NCBI RefSeq assembly: GCF_000956475.1
Contig: NZ_JYJB01000004.1
Coordinates: forward strand, 1 to 64,000
DNA length: 64,000 nt
DNA from: Microbacterium hydrocarbonoxydans
GTDB lineage: Bacteria; Actinomycetota; Actinomycetes; Actinomycetales; Microbacteriaceae
Direction: 5' to 3'
Position 1 is the first letter of the stretch. Each line of letters opens with the position of its first letter. Both the position numbers and the translations under genes were made by a program. The notes under the pieces are model-generated. The model ran no database searches, was not told where the DNA came from, and saw only the letters and a program-made list of their open reading frames with translations. Below, piece by piece: positions 1 through 7,504 of the stretch.

Positions 1-88
1 GGCCCCACCGCCCCCGCCGCCCGCCGAAGTGGTCATGCGCGACGCCGAGGAACTCGGCGACGTGAACTTCGCGACCGCCGCCTTCTAG
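1..88 (+). CDS. C-terminal end of a phage gene upstream of portal (partial)
   Basis: Only the last 28 codons are present, ending at TAG 86-88; the tail is proline-rich and then acidic (AEELGDVNFATAAF). The reading frame enters from the left edge, so the start is outside the window. Its position just before the portal gene would fit the large terminase subunit, which packages DNA through the portal, but too little sequence remains to identify it. The portal ribosome binding site begins 3 nt after the stop. Confidence 0.45.
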   Translation, partial: APPPPPPAEVVMRDAEELGDVNFATAAF

Positions 89-102
89 ACGGGAGACTCC
101 CC

Positions 103-1479
103 ATGTCCTGGCTCACTCGCATCGCCGACCGGATCTTCGGGGCGGCGGCTCCGGCTGTCGCCTCGTCCGAACTCGGCTACCAGACGGGCGGCCTGCTCTC
201 GTGGACGACGCTCGTCGAGGAGTCGGGGGAGTCGAACCCGGACCTCTACTGGCCCGAGTCTCTCGAGGTCTACGACCGGATGCGGTCGGAGGACTCGCAG
301 GTCGGCTCGGTGCTCCGCGCTGTGGTGCTTCCGATCATGCGCGCCGACTGGATGATCGATCCCGCCGGCGCACGCGACGAGGTGATCCAGCACGTCGCGA
401 CCGACCTCGGACTGCCCGTGAAGGGGAAGCCGGTCGAAGCGCCGATCCGCACCAAGGGCCGGTTCTCCTGGGTCGAGCACCTGCGCCTCGCGTTGCTCGA
501 GCTTCCCCACGGGCACTCGTACTTCGAGCAGGTCTACTACCTCGACGCGTTCGGGCGGGCGCACATCCGTAAGCTCGCCTGGCGTCCGCCGCGCACGATC
601 AAGGACATCAAGGTCGCCGCGGACGGCGGCCTCGTCGCGATCGTGCAGCACGGCGTCGGATCGTCCAAGGGCGCGGTGACGATCCCGGTCGACAGGCTCG
701 TCGCGTACGTCAACGAGCGCGAGGGCGCGAACTGGCTCGGGCGCTCGCTGCTCCGCACGGCCTACAAGAACTGGCTCCTCAAGGATCGCCTTCTGCGCAT
801 CCAGGCGCTCAGCGCCGAACGCAACGGCCTCGGCGTCCCCGTCTACACCGGAGCCGAGGCACCCGCGACCGCGAGCGTCGAAGACCGTGAGCGGTGGAAC
901 AAGGCCGAGCGTGAGGGCGGCCTGAAGATCGCGAAGAACTTCCGGGCCGGCGAGAGTGCCGGAGCGTCCCTCCCTGCCGGCGCGAAGATGGAGCTCCTCG
1001 GAGTCAGCGGAAAGACGCCCGACACCGACCCGATGATCCGCTACCACGACGAGCAGATCGCCCGCGCCGTGCTGGCCCACTTCCTCAACCTCGGCACCGA
1101 GACGGGATCGTGGGCGCTCGGCTCCACGTTCGCGAACTTCTTCACGGACTCCCTCAACGCCGTCGCGCAGCAGATCGCCGACGTCGCACAGCAGCACATC
1201 ATCGAGGATCTCGTCGACCTGAACTGGGGACCGAACGAACCCGCGCCCCGGATCATCCCGGCGAAGATCGGGTCGGAGCACCCGGCGACCGCCGAGGCGA
1301 TCAAGCTGCTCGTCGAGGCCGGCGTGCTCGAGCCGGACGGGACGCTCAAGTCGCACGTCCGCACTCTCTACGGCCTGCCCGTCGCCGACACGACCAACGC
1401 CGACGAGGCGGCCGACGGCACAACGCAGAGCGACGCCGACCTCAAGGCGACGCCCGGCACCACACAGGAGGACACATGA
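103..1479 (+). CDS. Phage portal protein (Mu gp29-like / DUF935 type)
   Basis: Portal subunit: a ring at one capsid vertex through which DNA is pumped and to which the tail joins. The protein is 458 aa, the usual portal size, and starts at ATG 103 behind GGGAG (91-95). The C-terminal half contains LAHFLNLGTETGSWALGST, then SLNAVAQQIADVAQQHIIED, a pattern typical of the gp29-like family. The N-terminal region (SEDSQVGSVLRAVVLPI) fits the same family. The stop overlaps the protease start (ATGA at 1476-1479), so the two are probably translationally coupled. Its place directly before the maturation protease and capsid genes supports the call. Confidence 0.9.
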   Translation: MSWLTRIADRIFGAAAPAVASSELGYQTGGLLSWTTLVEESGESNPDLYWPESLEVYDRMRSEDSQVGSVLRAVVLPIMRADWMIDPAGARDEVIQHVATDLGLPVKGKPVEAPIRTKGRFSWVEHLRLALLELPHGHSYFEQVYYLDAFGRAHIRKLAWRPPRTIKDIKVAADGGLVAIVQHGVGSSKGAVTIPVDRLVAYVNEREGANWLGRSLLRTAYKNWLLKDRLLRIQALSAERNGLGVPVYTGAEAPATASVEDRERWNKAEREGGLKIAKNFRAGESAGASLPAGAKMELLGVSGKTPDTDPMIRYHDEQIARAVLAHFLNLGTETGSWALGSTFANFFTDSLNAVAQQIADVAQQHIIEDLVDLNWGPNEPAPRIIPAKIGSEHPATAEAIKLLVEAGVLEPDGTLKSHVRTLYGLPVADTTNADEAADGTTQSDADLKATPGTTQEDT

Positions 1480-2735
1480 CCAAGCGGAACCCGAACCGGT
1501 ACTGGGGGAGCGCCACGCCTCCGAAGTCCAAGGCCGAGTTCTTCGACGCGATCACCATGCCCGCGGCCGGAGACGACGGCACCGTCGCGACGATTCGCAT
1601 GTACGGGCCGATCGACAGCTACGGCGGATGGTGGGGCATCAGCGCCGGCGACGTCAGCGACGTCCTCGACAACCTGCCCGACTCCGTCACGCAGATCATC
1701 CTGCGCATCAACAGCCCCGGCGGCGAGGTGTGGGAGGCGATGTCGATCCTCAACATGTTCCGTGCCCACACCGCCTCGGTCACCGCGGTCGTCGACGGCA
1801 TCGCGGCATCCGCCGGGTCGTTCCTCGCCGTCGGATGCGACGAGACGGTCATGTCGCCCGGGTCACAGATGATGATCCACTCGCCGCTGACGTGGGACTA
1901 CGGGAACGCCGCAGACCTGCGCAAGACCGCCGAGGTGCTCGACAGCGTCGAGGAATCGATCATCACGATCTACCGCGACAAGGCCGGCGAGTCTGCCTGG
2001 GGCGAGCTGCTCGCCGCCGAGACCTGGTACACGGCGCAGGAGGCCGTCGCCGCCGGTCTCGCCGACCGGGTCGCCGTCGTCAAGGACGCCGGCGAGACGC
2101 TCACCCCGGGCGCGGAGGAGCCGGATCTCGTTCTCGTCCCCGCCGAGGGCGACGAGGTTGACGACATCTTCGAAGCCGCCCGCGCCCGCCTCGGCTGGCA
2201 CCCCACCGGCGCGGCCGCGCCCACCAAGCTCCCGAGCTCGACCGAGCCGGGTACCACCAGAGAAACGGAGACGCTCGACATGAGTGACACCTTCCTGGCC
2301 TATGTCCGTGATCGGCTCGGCGTGCCCGAGGCCGAGGCATCCGAAGAGACGGTCAAGGCCGCTCTCGACGAGGTGCTCACGGAGCAGGCCGACGCCCCCG
2401 TCCACAACGTCGTGCCCGCAGGCGCGGTCGTGATGGACGCCGCCCAGCACAAGAAGCTCGTCGATGACGCCGCCGCCGGCCGCGCCGCCCGCGAGCAGCA
2501 GATCAGCGACCGCCGCGACGGCATCGTCAAGGCGGCCCTCGATTCCGGCCGCATCGCCCCGTCGTCCGCCGACGGCTGGCGCGCGCAGCTGGAAAACGAC
2601 GAGGACGGCATCTCCAAGCTGCTCGACTCGTTCCCCGCGAACACCATCCCCGTCGAGGAGATCGGACACGGCGAGGTGCACGCCACCGCGGACGACTCCA
2701 ACTACTCGGCCATTTACGGCCAGAAGGGAGCCTGA
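1476..2735 (+). CDS. ClpP-like head maturation protease with C-terminal scaffold region
   Basis: Processes the procapsid; the C-terminal part probably acts as scaffold. The protein is 419 aa from ATG 1476, with AGGAG at 1466-1470. Residues about 30-210 are a ClpP/crotonase fold: ILRINSPGGEVWEA, then GIAASAGSFLAVG with likely nucleophile Ser112, then MMIHSPL with likely catalytic His135. The usual ClpP Asp is replaced by Glu in the AAETWYTAQEA segment. Residues about 215-265 form a Pro/Thr linker. From Met269 to the end is a charged helical region. An in-frame ATG at 2280 with its own GGAG could express that region alone. The gene lies between portal and capsid genes. Confidence 0.9.
   Translation: MTKRNPNRYWGSATPPKSKAEFFDAITMPAAGDDGTVATIRMYGPIDSYGGWWGISAGDVSDVLDNLPDSVTQIILRINSPGGEVWEAMSILNMFRAHTASVTAVVDGIAASAGSFLAVGCDETVMSPGSQMMIHSPLTWDYGNAADLRKTAEVLDSVEESIITIYRDKAGESAWGELLAAETWYTAQEAVAAGLADRVAVVKDAGETLTPGAEEPDLVLVPAEGDEVDDIFEAARARLGWHPTGAAAPTKLPSSTEPGTTRETETLDMSDTFLAYVRDRLGVPEAEASEETVKAALDEVLTEQADAPVHNVVPAGAVVMDAAQHKKLVDDAAAGRAAREQQISDRRDGIVKAALDSGRIAPSSADGWRAQLENDEDGISKLLDSFPANTIPVEEIGHGEVHATADDSNYSAIYGQKGA
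2280..2735 (+). CDS. Nested scaffold protein from an internal start of the protease gene (candidate)
   Basis: An in-frame ATG at 2280 has GGAG at 2267-2270, nine bases upstream, and would give a 151-aa product identical to the protease C terminus. That region is charged and helical (EEQISDRR-type segments, few hydrophobic stretches) and lacks the protease active site. Lambda uses the same layout: Nu3 scaffold is translated from inside protease gene C. That an independent product exists here is inference from the start site and layout. Confidence 0.5.
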   Translation: MSDTFLAYVRDRLGVPEAEASEETVKAALDEVLTEQADAPVHNVVPAGAVVMDAAQHKKLVDDAAAGRAAREQQISDRRDGIVKAALDSGRIAPSSADGWRAQLENDEDGISKLLDSFPANTIPVEEIGHGEVHATADDSNYSAIYGQKGA

Positions 2736-2737
2736 TC

Positions 2738-3097
2738 ATGAGCGACCACCTGCTCACGTTCAAGCCCGGACTCGCGGTGACCTTCACCGCAACCACCGCC
2801 ATCACCGGCGGCCAGGTCGTCGAGGTCACCGGCAACCGCTCGGTCGGCGTCGCCGGCGCCGCCTCGACGAAGGCGATCGGCACCGCGGGGCACGACGCCG
2901 CGATCGGCGACCCGGTCGTCGTCCACCTCGCCGGCCCTGTCGACACGGTGACCGCCGCCGCGGCCATCACCGCCGGCGCGTCCGTCGAGGCCGCAGCCGC
3001 GGGCAAGGCGCAGACCGCGAACACCGGTCGCGTGCTCGGCGTCGCACTCACCGCGGCGACCGCCGCGAACCAGACCATCCAGGTTCTTCGGGCCTGA
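2738..3097 (+). CDS. Capsid decoration / stabilisation protein (DUF2190-like)
   Basis: A 119-aa protein with a beta-rich, Gly/Ala/Thr/Val-heavy sequence, no membrane segment, and the alternating pattern seen in small capsid decoration proteins (TITGGQVVEVTGN-like start, then AIGDPVVVHLAG in the middle). Such proteins bind the outside of the shell and stabilise it after expansion. It starts 2 bp after the protease stop, with AGGGAG just upstream, and precedes the major capsid gene, the usual place for this function. The family assignment rests on composition, size and position. Confidence 0.7.
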   Translation: MSDHLLTFKPGLAVTFTATTAITGGQVVEVTGNRSVGVAGAASTKAIGTAGHDAAIGDPVVVHLAGPVDTVTAAAAITAGASVEAAAAGKAQTANTGRVLGVALTAATAANQTIQVLRA

Positions 3098-3116
3098 GAC
3101 AAGGAGATCGCACATC

Positions 3117-4046
3117 ATGATCAACTACCCGATCCCCGGGTCCACGCTCGCAGCCAACGTCTCGACCGCTCAGGCGCTCGCGTTCCTGAAGTCGCCGACC
3201 CAGATCGCCCGCCGCTTCGACGAGATCCTCGCCGATCACAACTTCCTCTCGCACTACCTGCTCCGCGGGAAGTACAAGATGCAGGGCGGCGCGGTGTCCT
3301 ACACGCCCGACGAGGCCACCTCCTCGGGTGCCACCGCCGAGACCATCGCCCCCGGCGGCGAGTACCCGCTCACCGCGCTCCCGGCGGATGCGGCGCTCCT
3401 GGTCGCCGCGATCAAGAAGGGTCTCGGCTCGGAGATCGCGGACGAGACCGTCGGCCGCCTTCAGATGGACCCGATCGAGCGCGCGATCCAGCTGCTCGCC
3501 AACGACCTCGTGTCGCAGTTCGACGCGGCGTCGCTGTCCCTCATCCTCTCGGCGGTCAGCCAGACCGTCGGCGGAGGCGCGTGGACGGCGGCGAACACCA
3601 TCGTCGCCAACGTCGAGGTCGGCAAGGCGCAGATCAAGGGCGCGCACCGCGGCTATCGTGCGACGAGCATGGTGCTCACTGACCTTCAGTGGGCAGCTGT
3701 CGCACCGATCCTCCTGCCGCTGCTGCCGCGCGAGGCCGGGAACCCGATCCTCGCAGGCGCGTTCCCGAACATCCTCGGTCTCGACTGGGTGACCTCCTCC
3801 GACCTCCCGGGCGGATGGCAGCCGCTCATCGTCGACGCCGACCACCTCGGCGGCATCGGTCACGAGGACATCCCCTCGGAGGAGTACGTCGCCCTGGCGA
3901 CGATCAACTCCCAGAACAAGTCGAACGTCGAGGTCGCTCGCTTCCGCGAGAAGAACGACTCCACGCGCATCCAGGTCCGCAAGGCCGATGTGCCGATCGT
4001 GACCAACCCGCTCGCCGCGGCGAAGATCACGGGAACGGGGCTCTGA
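3117..4046 (+). CDS. Major capsid protein (HK97-type fold)
   Basis: Forms the icosahedral shell. The 309 aa lack a long N-terminal delta domain, which fits the separate scaffold region in the protease gene. Features typical of this group are a helical start (STAQALAFLKSPTQIARRFDEI), then LLRGKYKMQGGAVSYTPDE, a central helix (ERAIQLLANDLVSQFDAASL) and a late LIVDADHLGGIGHEDIP segment. The start ATG 3117 follows AAGGAG. The stop overlaps the next start (TGATG at 4044-4048). Gene order protease - decoration - capsid supports the call. Confidence 0.88.
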   Translation: MINYPIPGSTLAANVSTAQALAFLKSPTQIARRFDEILADHNFLSHYLLRGKYKMQGGAVSYTPDEATSSGATAETIAPGGEYPLTALPADAALLVAAIKKGLGSEIADETVGRLQMDPIERAIQLLANDLVSQFDAASLSLILSAVSQTVGGGAWTAANTIVANVEVGKAQIKGAHRGYRATSMVLTDLQWAAVAPILLPLLPREAGNPILAGAFPNILGLDWVTSSDLPGGWQPLIVDADHLGGIGHEDIPSEEYVALATINSQNKSNVEVARFREKNDSTRIQVRKADVPIVTNPLAAAKITGTGL

Positions 4047-4456
4047 TGACGCACATCGTCACCGCGCCCGCGATCCAGGTGATCGCCGGCGTCCGCGCCC
4101 ACTTCCTCGAGACCGGCGCCATCCTCCCGGACGGCGTCGCCGAGGAGACCCTCGAGTGGCTCGTCGACGAGGGACTCATCGAGTCCGTCGCCGACGCGTC
4201 CGACACCACCGCCGACGCAGATGCCGCGGCCAAGGCCGACGCCGACGCGAAGGCCAAGGCTGACGCGGAAGCGAAGGCGAAGGCCGACGCCGACGCGAAG
4301 GCCAAGGCTGACGCGGAAGCGAAGGCGAAGGCTGACGCCGACGCGAAGGCCAAGGCTGACGCGGAAGCGAAGGCGAAGGCTGACGCCGACGCGAAGGCCA
4401 AGGCTGACGCGGAAGCGAAGGCGAAGGCCGAGGCGGCCGCCAAGGCGCAGAAGTAA
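4046..4456 (+). CDS. Small head-module protein with long Ala/Lys/Asp/Glu repeat tail
   Basis: A 136-aa protein. The first 50 residues are a compact domain (IQVIAGVRAHFLETG then EETLEWLVDEGLIESV). The rest is a low-complexity helix made almost only of A, K, D and E, built from four copies of the 16-residue unit KADADAKAKADAEAKA. The charge pattern predicts a long single alpha-helix or coiled coil, as in TolA-like stalks. The gene overlaps the capsid stop by one base and is probably coupled to it. Small proteins here often fix capsid-to-tail geometry, but the function is unknown. Confidence 0.8.
   Translation: MTHIVTAPAIQVIAGVRAHFLETGAILPDGVAEETLEWLVDEGLIESVADASDTTADADAAAKADADAKAKADAEAKAKADADAKAKADAEAKAKADADAKAKADAEAKAKADADAKAKADAEAKAKAEAAAKAQK
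4225..4430 (+). repeat. In-frame 48-bp tandem repeat (about four copies)
   Basis: A 48-bp unit starting aaggccgacgccgacgcg repeats about four times with few base differences, ending in a degenerate copy. The unit length is a multiple of three, so copy-number change would lengthen or shorten the helix by 16 residues without breaking the frame. Confidence 0.9.
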
Positions 4457-4477
4457 CCGAACAGGGGGCGATGAACC

Positions 4478-4849
4478 ATGCCGATCACACCGAACGATCT
4501 CGGCGGCGACGAGGACACCGCACGACGGGTTCTCGTCCTGGCACGGGACATCGCCCCCTGTATCGACTCCTTCTCCGACGACTCGGAGCAGAAGAAGGAC
4601 GCCATCGCCGTCCTCAAGGGGGTGCTCGGCGAGCTTCCCGCCACCGGCTCCCGGCGCACTCTCGCGATGAGCCGCAACGGGTCATCGATCACGCTCGCCC
4701 AGATCAAGTCCGCATTCGACGACGACGCCCGCTCAAGCCTCCGCTCCCTGTGCTCGGCGAGCGGCGACGTCGCACCGGGTGCGCCGCTCGGCAGCTTCCC
4801 GACCGATCGCCCGTTCGCGCGCGTCTGGCCCGAACGGGACTACGCGTGA
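4478..4849 (+). CDS. Head-tail connector protein (adaptor candidate)
   Basis: A 123-aa protein starting at ATG 4478 behind GGGGG (4463-4467). It is mostly helical with no membrane segment, and is the first of four small genes between capsid and major tail genes. Phages of this layout place there the adaptor, stopper, tail-completion and tail-terminator proteins. Its N-terminal helical part (DTARRVLVLARDIAPCIDSF) fits an adaptor that plugs into the portal ring. The exact role is inferred from order. The stop overlaps the next GTG start (GTGA, 4846-4849). Confidence 0.6.
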   Translation: MPITPNDLGGDEDTARRVLVLARDIAPCIDSFSDDSEQKKDAIAVLKGVLGELPATGSRRTLAMSRNGSSITLAQIKSAFDDDARSSLRSLCSASGDVAPGAPLGSFPTDRPFARVWPERDYA

Positions 4850-5178
4850 ACGGCGGCTGGGGCGACCACTTCTGGTTCCCGCACACGGTCACCGCGCGCG
4901 CCTTCCAGGGCACCGGGGGGCGAGGAAAGCAGTATGCCGACTCCGTCGAACTCGCCGCCGAGGTGCTCGACAAGACCGAACGCATCCGCGACGCACAGGG
5001 CGTCGAGACGGTCTCCTCCTCGCGCGTCACAGTCTCCATCAGCGCCGACGTCCCGGTCGGCTCTCTCGTGACCGTGCGACCCGGACGCCCGAACGCCCGA
5101 GCATCCGAGGTGCTGAAGGCGGAGATCGTCGAGGACGACCCGCCGCTCCCGTCGCACATCGTGCTCTGGCTGAAGTAG
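4846..5178 (+). CDS. Head closure (stopper)-like protein
   Basis: A 110-aa protein from GTG 4846, a start chosen because it overlaps the upstream stop as GTGA. The sequence is beta-rich with a charged middle (VELAAEVLDKTERIRDAQG), then alternating hydrophobic strands (RVTVSISADVPVGSLVTV) and a final hydrophobic strand (SHIVLWLK). Position and size match small barrel proteins that close the head after packaging. No catalytic motif is seen. The assignment is by gene order. Confidence 0.6.
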   Translation: MNGGWGDHFWFPHTVTARAFQGTGGRGKQYADSVELAAEVLDKTERIRDAQGVETVSSSRVTVSISADVPVGSLVTVRPGRPNARASEVLKAEIVEDDPPLPSHIVLWLK

Positions 5179-5190
5179 GAGGTCTCCGCG

Positions 5191-5508
5191 ATGGCCGAGA
5201 TCAAGCCGATCCTCTCGCCCGTCGAGAAGGCCGCGCAGGATGCGATGAAGCAGACCGCGCGCAAGGTTCTCAAAAGGTCGAACGAGCTCGCGCCCCGCGA
5301 CGACGGCGACCTCATCAAGTCCGGGAAGGTCGTCGTCGACGACCTCAGCGTCACAATCCGCTACACCGCCCCGCATGCCGTGTTCCAGCACGAGCACCTC
5401 GACTGGGTGCACGCCGACGGCGGTGGGGCGAAGTTCCTCGAGACGGCCTCCGACGAGATCGACATCGCCGCCGAGGTCGCAAAGGTCGTGAGGGAGGCGC
5501 TCGGGTGA
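5191..5508 (+). CDS. Tail completion / minor capsid protein (HK97 gp10-like)
   Basis: A 105-aa protein starting at ATG 5191 behind AGGAGG (5178-5183). It has an N-terminal basic helix (AQDAMKQTARKVLKRSNELAP), then LIKSGKVVVDDLSVTIRY and the segment HAVFQHEHLDWVHADGGGAKF. The last resembles the HxxxF/W-plus-glycine signature of small neck proteins joining tail tube to head. The stop overlaps the next GTG (GTGA, 5505-5508). The call is by this motif and by order. Confidence 0.65.
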   Translation: MAEIKPILSPVEKAAQDAMKQTARKVLKRSNELAPRDDGDLIKSGKVVVDDLSVTIRYTAPHAVFQHEHLDWVHADGGGAKFLETASDEIDIAAEVAKVVREALG

Positions 5509-5915
5509 AGGACTCCGAACTCAAGACGCGCCTGTGCGAGATCCTCGGCGCGATCGACGACTTCGCCTGGAACCCCACGACCCCGTATACCGGCGCTGAG
5601 GTCGCCGTGTTCTTCGGCGCGATCGACGATGCACCCGACCGTGCTGTCGGTGTCCGCCTCTACGGAGGCAGCGACGACGACGACCTCAAGGCGCGCAAGG
5701 CGCAGATCTGGGTGCGCGGTGCCCGCGGTGTTCGCGGCTCGGCGGACGACATCGCGGATGCCGTGTTCACCCGCTTCGACAAGCTCTCCCGCGAGGGAGG
5801 GATTCTCGGCATCCGCCGCGAATCCATGTCGGACCAGGGAGCCGACGACTCCGACCGCGACCTGCGGGCGGAGAACTACACGATCACTCTCGACAATGAG
5901 GAGGCTCTGCAATGA
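5505..5915 (+). CDS. Tail terminator-like / minor capsid protein
   Basis: A 136-aa protein starting at GTG 5505 in an overlap with the previous stop. It is an alpha/beta protein: N-terminal helix (LKTRLCEILGAIDD), strand-rich middle (AVGVRLYGGSDDDD then KAQIWVRGARG), a helix (DDIADAVFTRFDKLS) and C-terminal strands (ENYTITLDNEE). This pattern fits tail terminator proteins that cap the growing tail tube. It is the last gene before the major tail protein, the expected place, and overlaps it by ATGA (5912-5915). Confidence 0.65.
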   Translation: MKDSELKTRLCEILGAIDDFAWNPTTPYTGAEVAVFFGAIDDAPDRAVGVRLYGGSDDDDLKARKAQIWVRGARGVRGSADDIADAVFTRFDKLSREGGILGIRRESMSDQGADDSDRDLRAENYTITLDNEEALQ

Positions 5916-6667
5916 GCATCAATCCCCTTCCCGCCGGCACGTCGCTCGGTCAGAGCTTCGAATACGGCTTCGACATCAACCTCGGCACGTTCGGCTCGCC
6001 GATCTGGCAGGAGGTCCGGCGCATGTCGGGCTGGGCGCCGACCTTCCCCAAGGTCACCCAGGACACGGCCACGTACGACGACCAGGGTGCGCCGAACGAG
6101 GACGTCTCCGGGCGCGGCTTCGCAGGTGCGTTCACGGTGCAGGCGAACCGCTCCCAGACCACGGGCCTGTATCTGCCCGAGGTCGAGGCGCTCGTCAACG
6201 CGTCGCGCCGTGACCGCGAGCAGGCCGTCATCGACGGCCGGTTCTACCACAAGCCCAAGTCCGGCGCACCGCACCCGACGGATGCAGGCCGCGTGCTGGC
6301 GACCGTCGAGCTCTCCCGCCAGAACACGGGCAACGCGGAGATCGACGTCTTCGCGGTCAGCCTCGCAGGCAAGGGCGCGTACACGCCGATCGCGAACCCG
6401 TACGTCGGCGGCGCGACCATCCCGCCCGCGATCTCGGCGATCAGCCCCTCGGGTCAGGTGGCGACGAAGCTGATCACGATCACCGGTGCAGGCTTCCTCG
6501 GCGCGACCGATGTGAAGTTCGGTGCTACCAGCGCGACGGCGTTCACCGTCATCTCCGAAGCGACCATCGTTGCCACCGTACCGACGGGTTCCGCCGGTTC
6601 GGTGAACGTCACCGTCGTCACACCGGTCGGCACCTCGCCGGCGTTCGCGTACACGCGCGGCGCCTGA
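5912..6667 (+). CDS. Major tail tube protein with C-terminal Ig-like (IPT/TIG) domain
   Basis: Forms the tail tube. The 251 aa hold a tube domain (about 1-165; FEYGFDINLGTFGSPIWQEV, then RFYHKPKSGAPHPTDAGR) followed by an Ig-like domain (about 172-250). The latter has the TIG/IPT pattern: PPAISAISPSGQ, then LITITGAGFLGATDVKFG, then VPTGSAGSVNVTVVTPVG. Such surface domains on tail tubes often contact the cell surface without being essential for assembly. The gene overlaps the upstream stop (ATGA) and is followed by a hairpin at 6677-6708. Confidence 0.85.
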   Translation: MSINPLPAGTSLGQSFEYGFDINLGTFGSPIWQEVRRMSGWAPTFPKVTQDTATYDDQGAPNEDVSGRGFAGAFTVQANRSQTTGLYLPEVEALVNASRRDREQAVIDGRFYHKPKSGAPHPTDAGRVLATVELSRQNTGNAEIDVFAVSLAGKGAYTPIANPYVGGATIPPAISAISPSGQVATKLITITGAGFLGATDVKFGATSATAFTVISEATIVATVPTGSAGSVNVTVVTPVGTSPAFAYTRGA

Positions 6668-6676
6668 CCCGTCCCG

Positions 6677-6708
6677 CAGGCCCGGACGCTCTCACGCGCC
6701 CGGGCCTG
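6677..6708 (+). terminator. Hairpin after the major tail gene (attenuator/terminator candidate)
   Basis: CAGGCCCGG (6677-6685) pairs with CCGGGCCTG (6700-6708), a 9-bp GC-only stem without a U tract, in the 79-bp gap before the chaperone gene. It could reduce read-through from the highly expressed structural genes. Confidence 0.5.
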
Positions 6709-6746
6709 TGGTCCACACATCCACCGTCGACGAGAGGGCACCGATC

Positions 6747-7169
6747 ATGGCCACCGCATCCGACTTCGCCGACTGGGCGATCCCCCCGCTGACCCTCCCG
6801 CCGCTTCCCACCCGCAACGGGGAACCGCGCGTCTTCGTCGTGCAGCCGCCGAGCGTCGGCGACGCGACCAAGCTGCTCGCCTGCGCGGTGCGCGGCGAAG
6901 TGAACCTCGGCATCGTCGACGGGCCGATCCCCGCCGGTGTGCAGGAGGTACTCGACACGATCACGACCGACGAGCACCCCGCACTCGGCTCGACTTATCA
7001 GGAGATGGTCGACGCCGGCGTACACCCCGAGACCATCGGACGCGCCGCCTATTACAGCGTCTTCTACTGGACCCGCGGCCGGGACTACGCCGACGGTCTC
7101 GCCCTGCTGCTGTGGGGACGCGAGCAGCCCGACGCCGAGGAGGCGGAGGGACCGGCCCCAAAAGCCTAG
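6747..7169 (+). CDS. Tail assembly chaperone, short form (gpG-like)
   Basis: A 140-aa protein that should coat the tape measure during tail assembly. ATG 6747 is chosen over an ATG 39 bases upstream because GAGAGGG precedes it and the family begins with a short polar helix. The zero-frame stop TAG (7167-7169) follows directly after a CCCAAAA slippery heptamer (7157-7163). Size, position between tail tube and tape measure, and the frameshift site together make the call firm. Confidence 0.82.
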   Translation: MATASDFADWAIPPLTLPPLPTRNGEPRVFVVQPPSVGDATKLLACAVRGEVNLGIVDGPIPAGVQEVLDTITTDEHPALGSTYQEMVDAGVHPETIGRAAYYSVFYWTRGRDYADGLALLLWGREQPDAEEAEGPAPKA

Positions 7170-7504
7170 AGACGGCCGAGGACTGGGCACCCTACGGCAT
7201 CGGCGAACCCAACGAGGACGGCTGGTATCCGCGATACCGGCAGGTTCCCGAGGAGCTCAAGCCGCACGCCGTCACCCCGGTCGTCTCTGGCCCGAAGCTC
7301 GACACATCCTGGCTCGCCATCGTGTCGAACTGGCGCATCGTCGTCGCCGAACTCATGGAGCGCGGCGTCGACATCTACGACGCCAAGACGCGCGCCCGCC
7401 CGTGGATGGGCGTGCGCGCTCTGATCTTCTCGCTGATCGACTCCGACACCCGGCTCCGCGCCGCACTGCGAAGGGATACCGATGGCGAAGCACGTAGTCG
7501 CTGA
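6747..7504 (+). CDS. Tail assembly chaperone, frameshifted long form (gpGT-like)
   Basis: A -1 slip on CCCAAAA would join 6747-7163 to 7163-7504, giving about 252 aa. After the slip the frame reads PKSLETAEDWAPYGIGEPNE and continues open to TGA 7502-7504, ending inside the tape measure gene (start 7482). The downstream frame has no convincing start of its own; its only nearby ATG opens inside the upstream gene without a ribosome binding site. Long-tailed phages make G and GT proteins in a fixed ratio by this mechanism. The long form links the chaperone to the tail tube subunit. Confidence 0.8.
7157..7163 (+). other. Programmed -1 frameshift slippery site
   Basis: The zero frame reads GCC CCA AAA GCC TAG. 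The heptamer C CCA AAA fits X XXY YYZ exactly, so both tRNAs can re-pair one base back as CCC AAA. It lies one codon before the zero-frame stop. Confidence 0.85.

Noticed and set aside
4027..4707. 226-codon minus-strand frame rich in Ala, Ser and Phe
   Set aside because: It is a by-product of the 48-bp repeat read on the opposite strand; no start signal, and flanking genes all read rightward.
7112..7504. Independent gene starting at ATG 7112
   Set aside because: There is no ribosome binding site, and its first codons are an arginine/glycine-rich shadow of the upstream gene. The slippery site explains the frame better.
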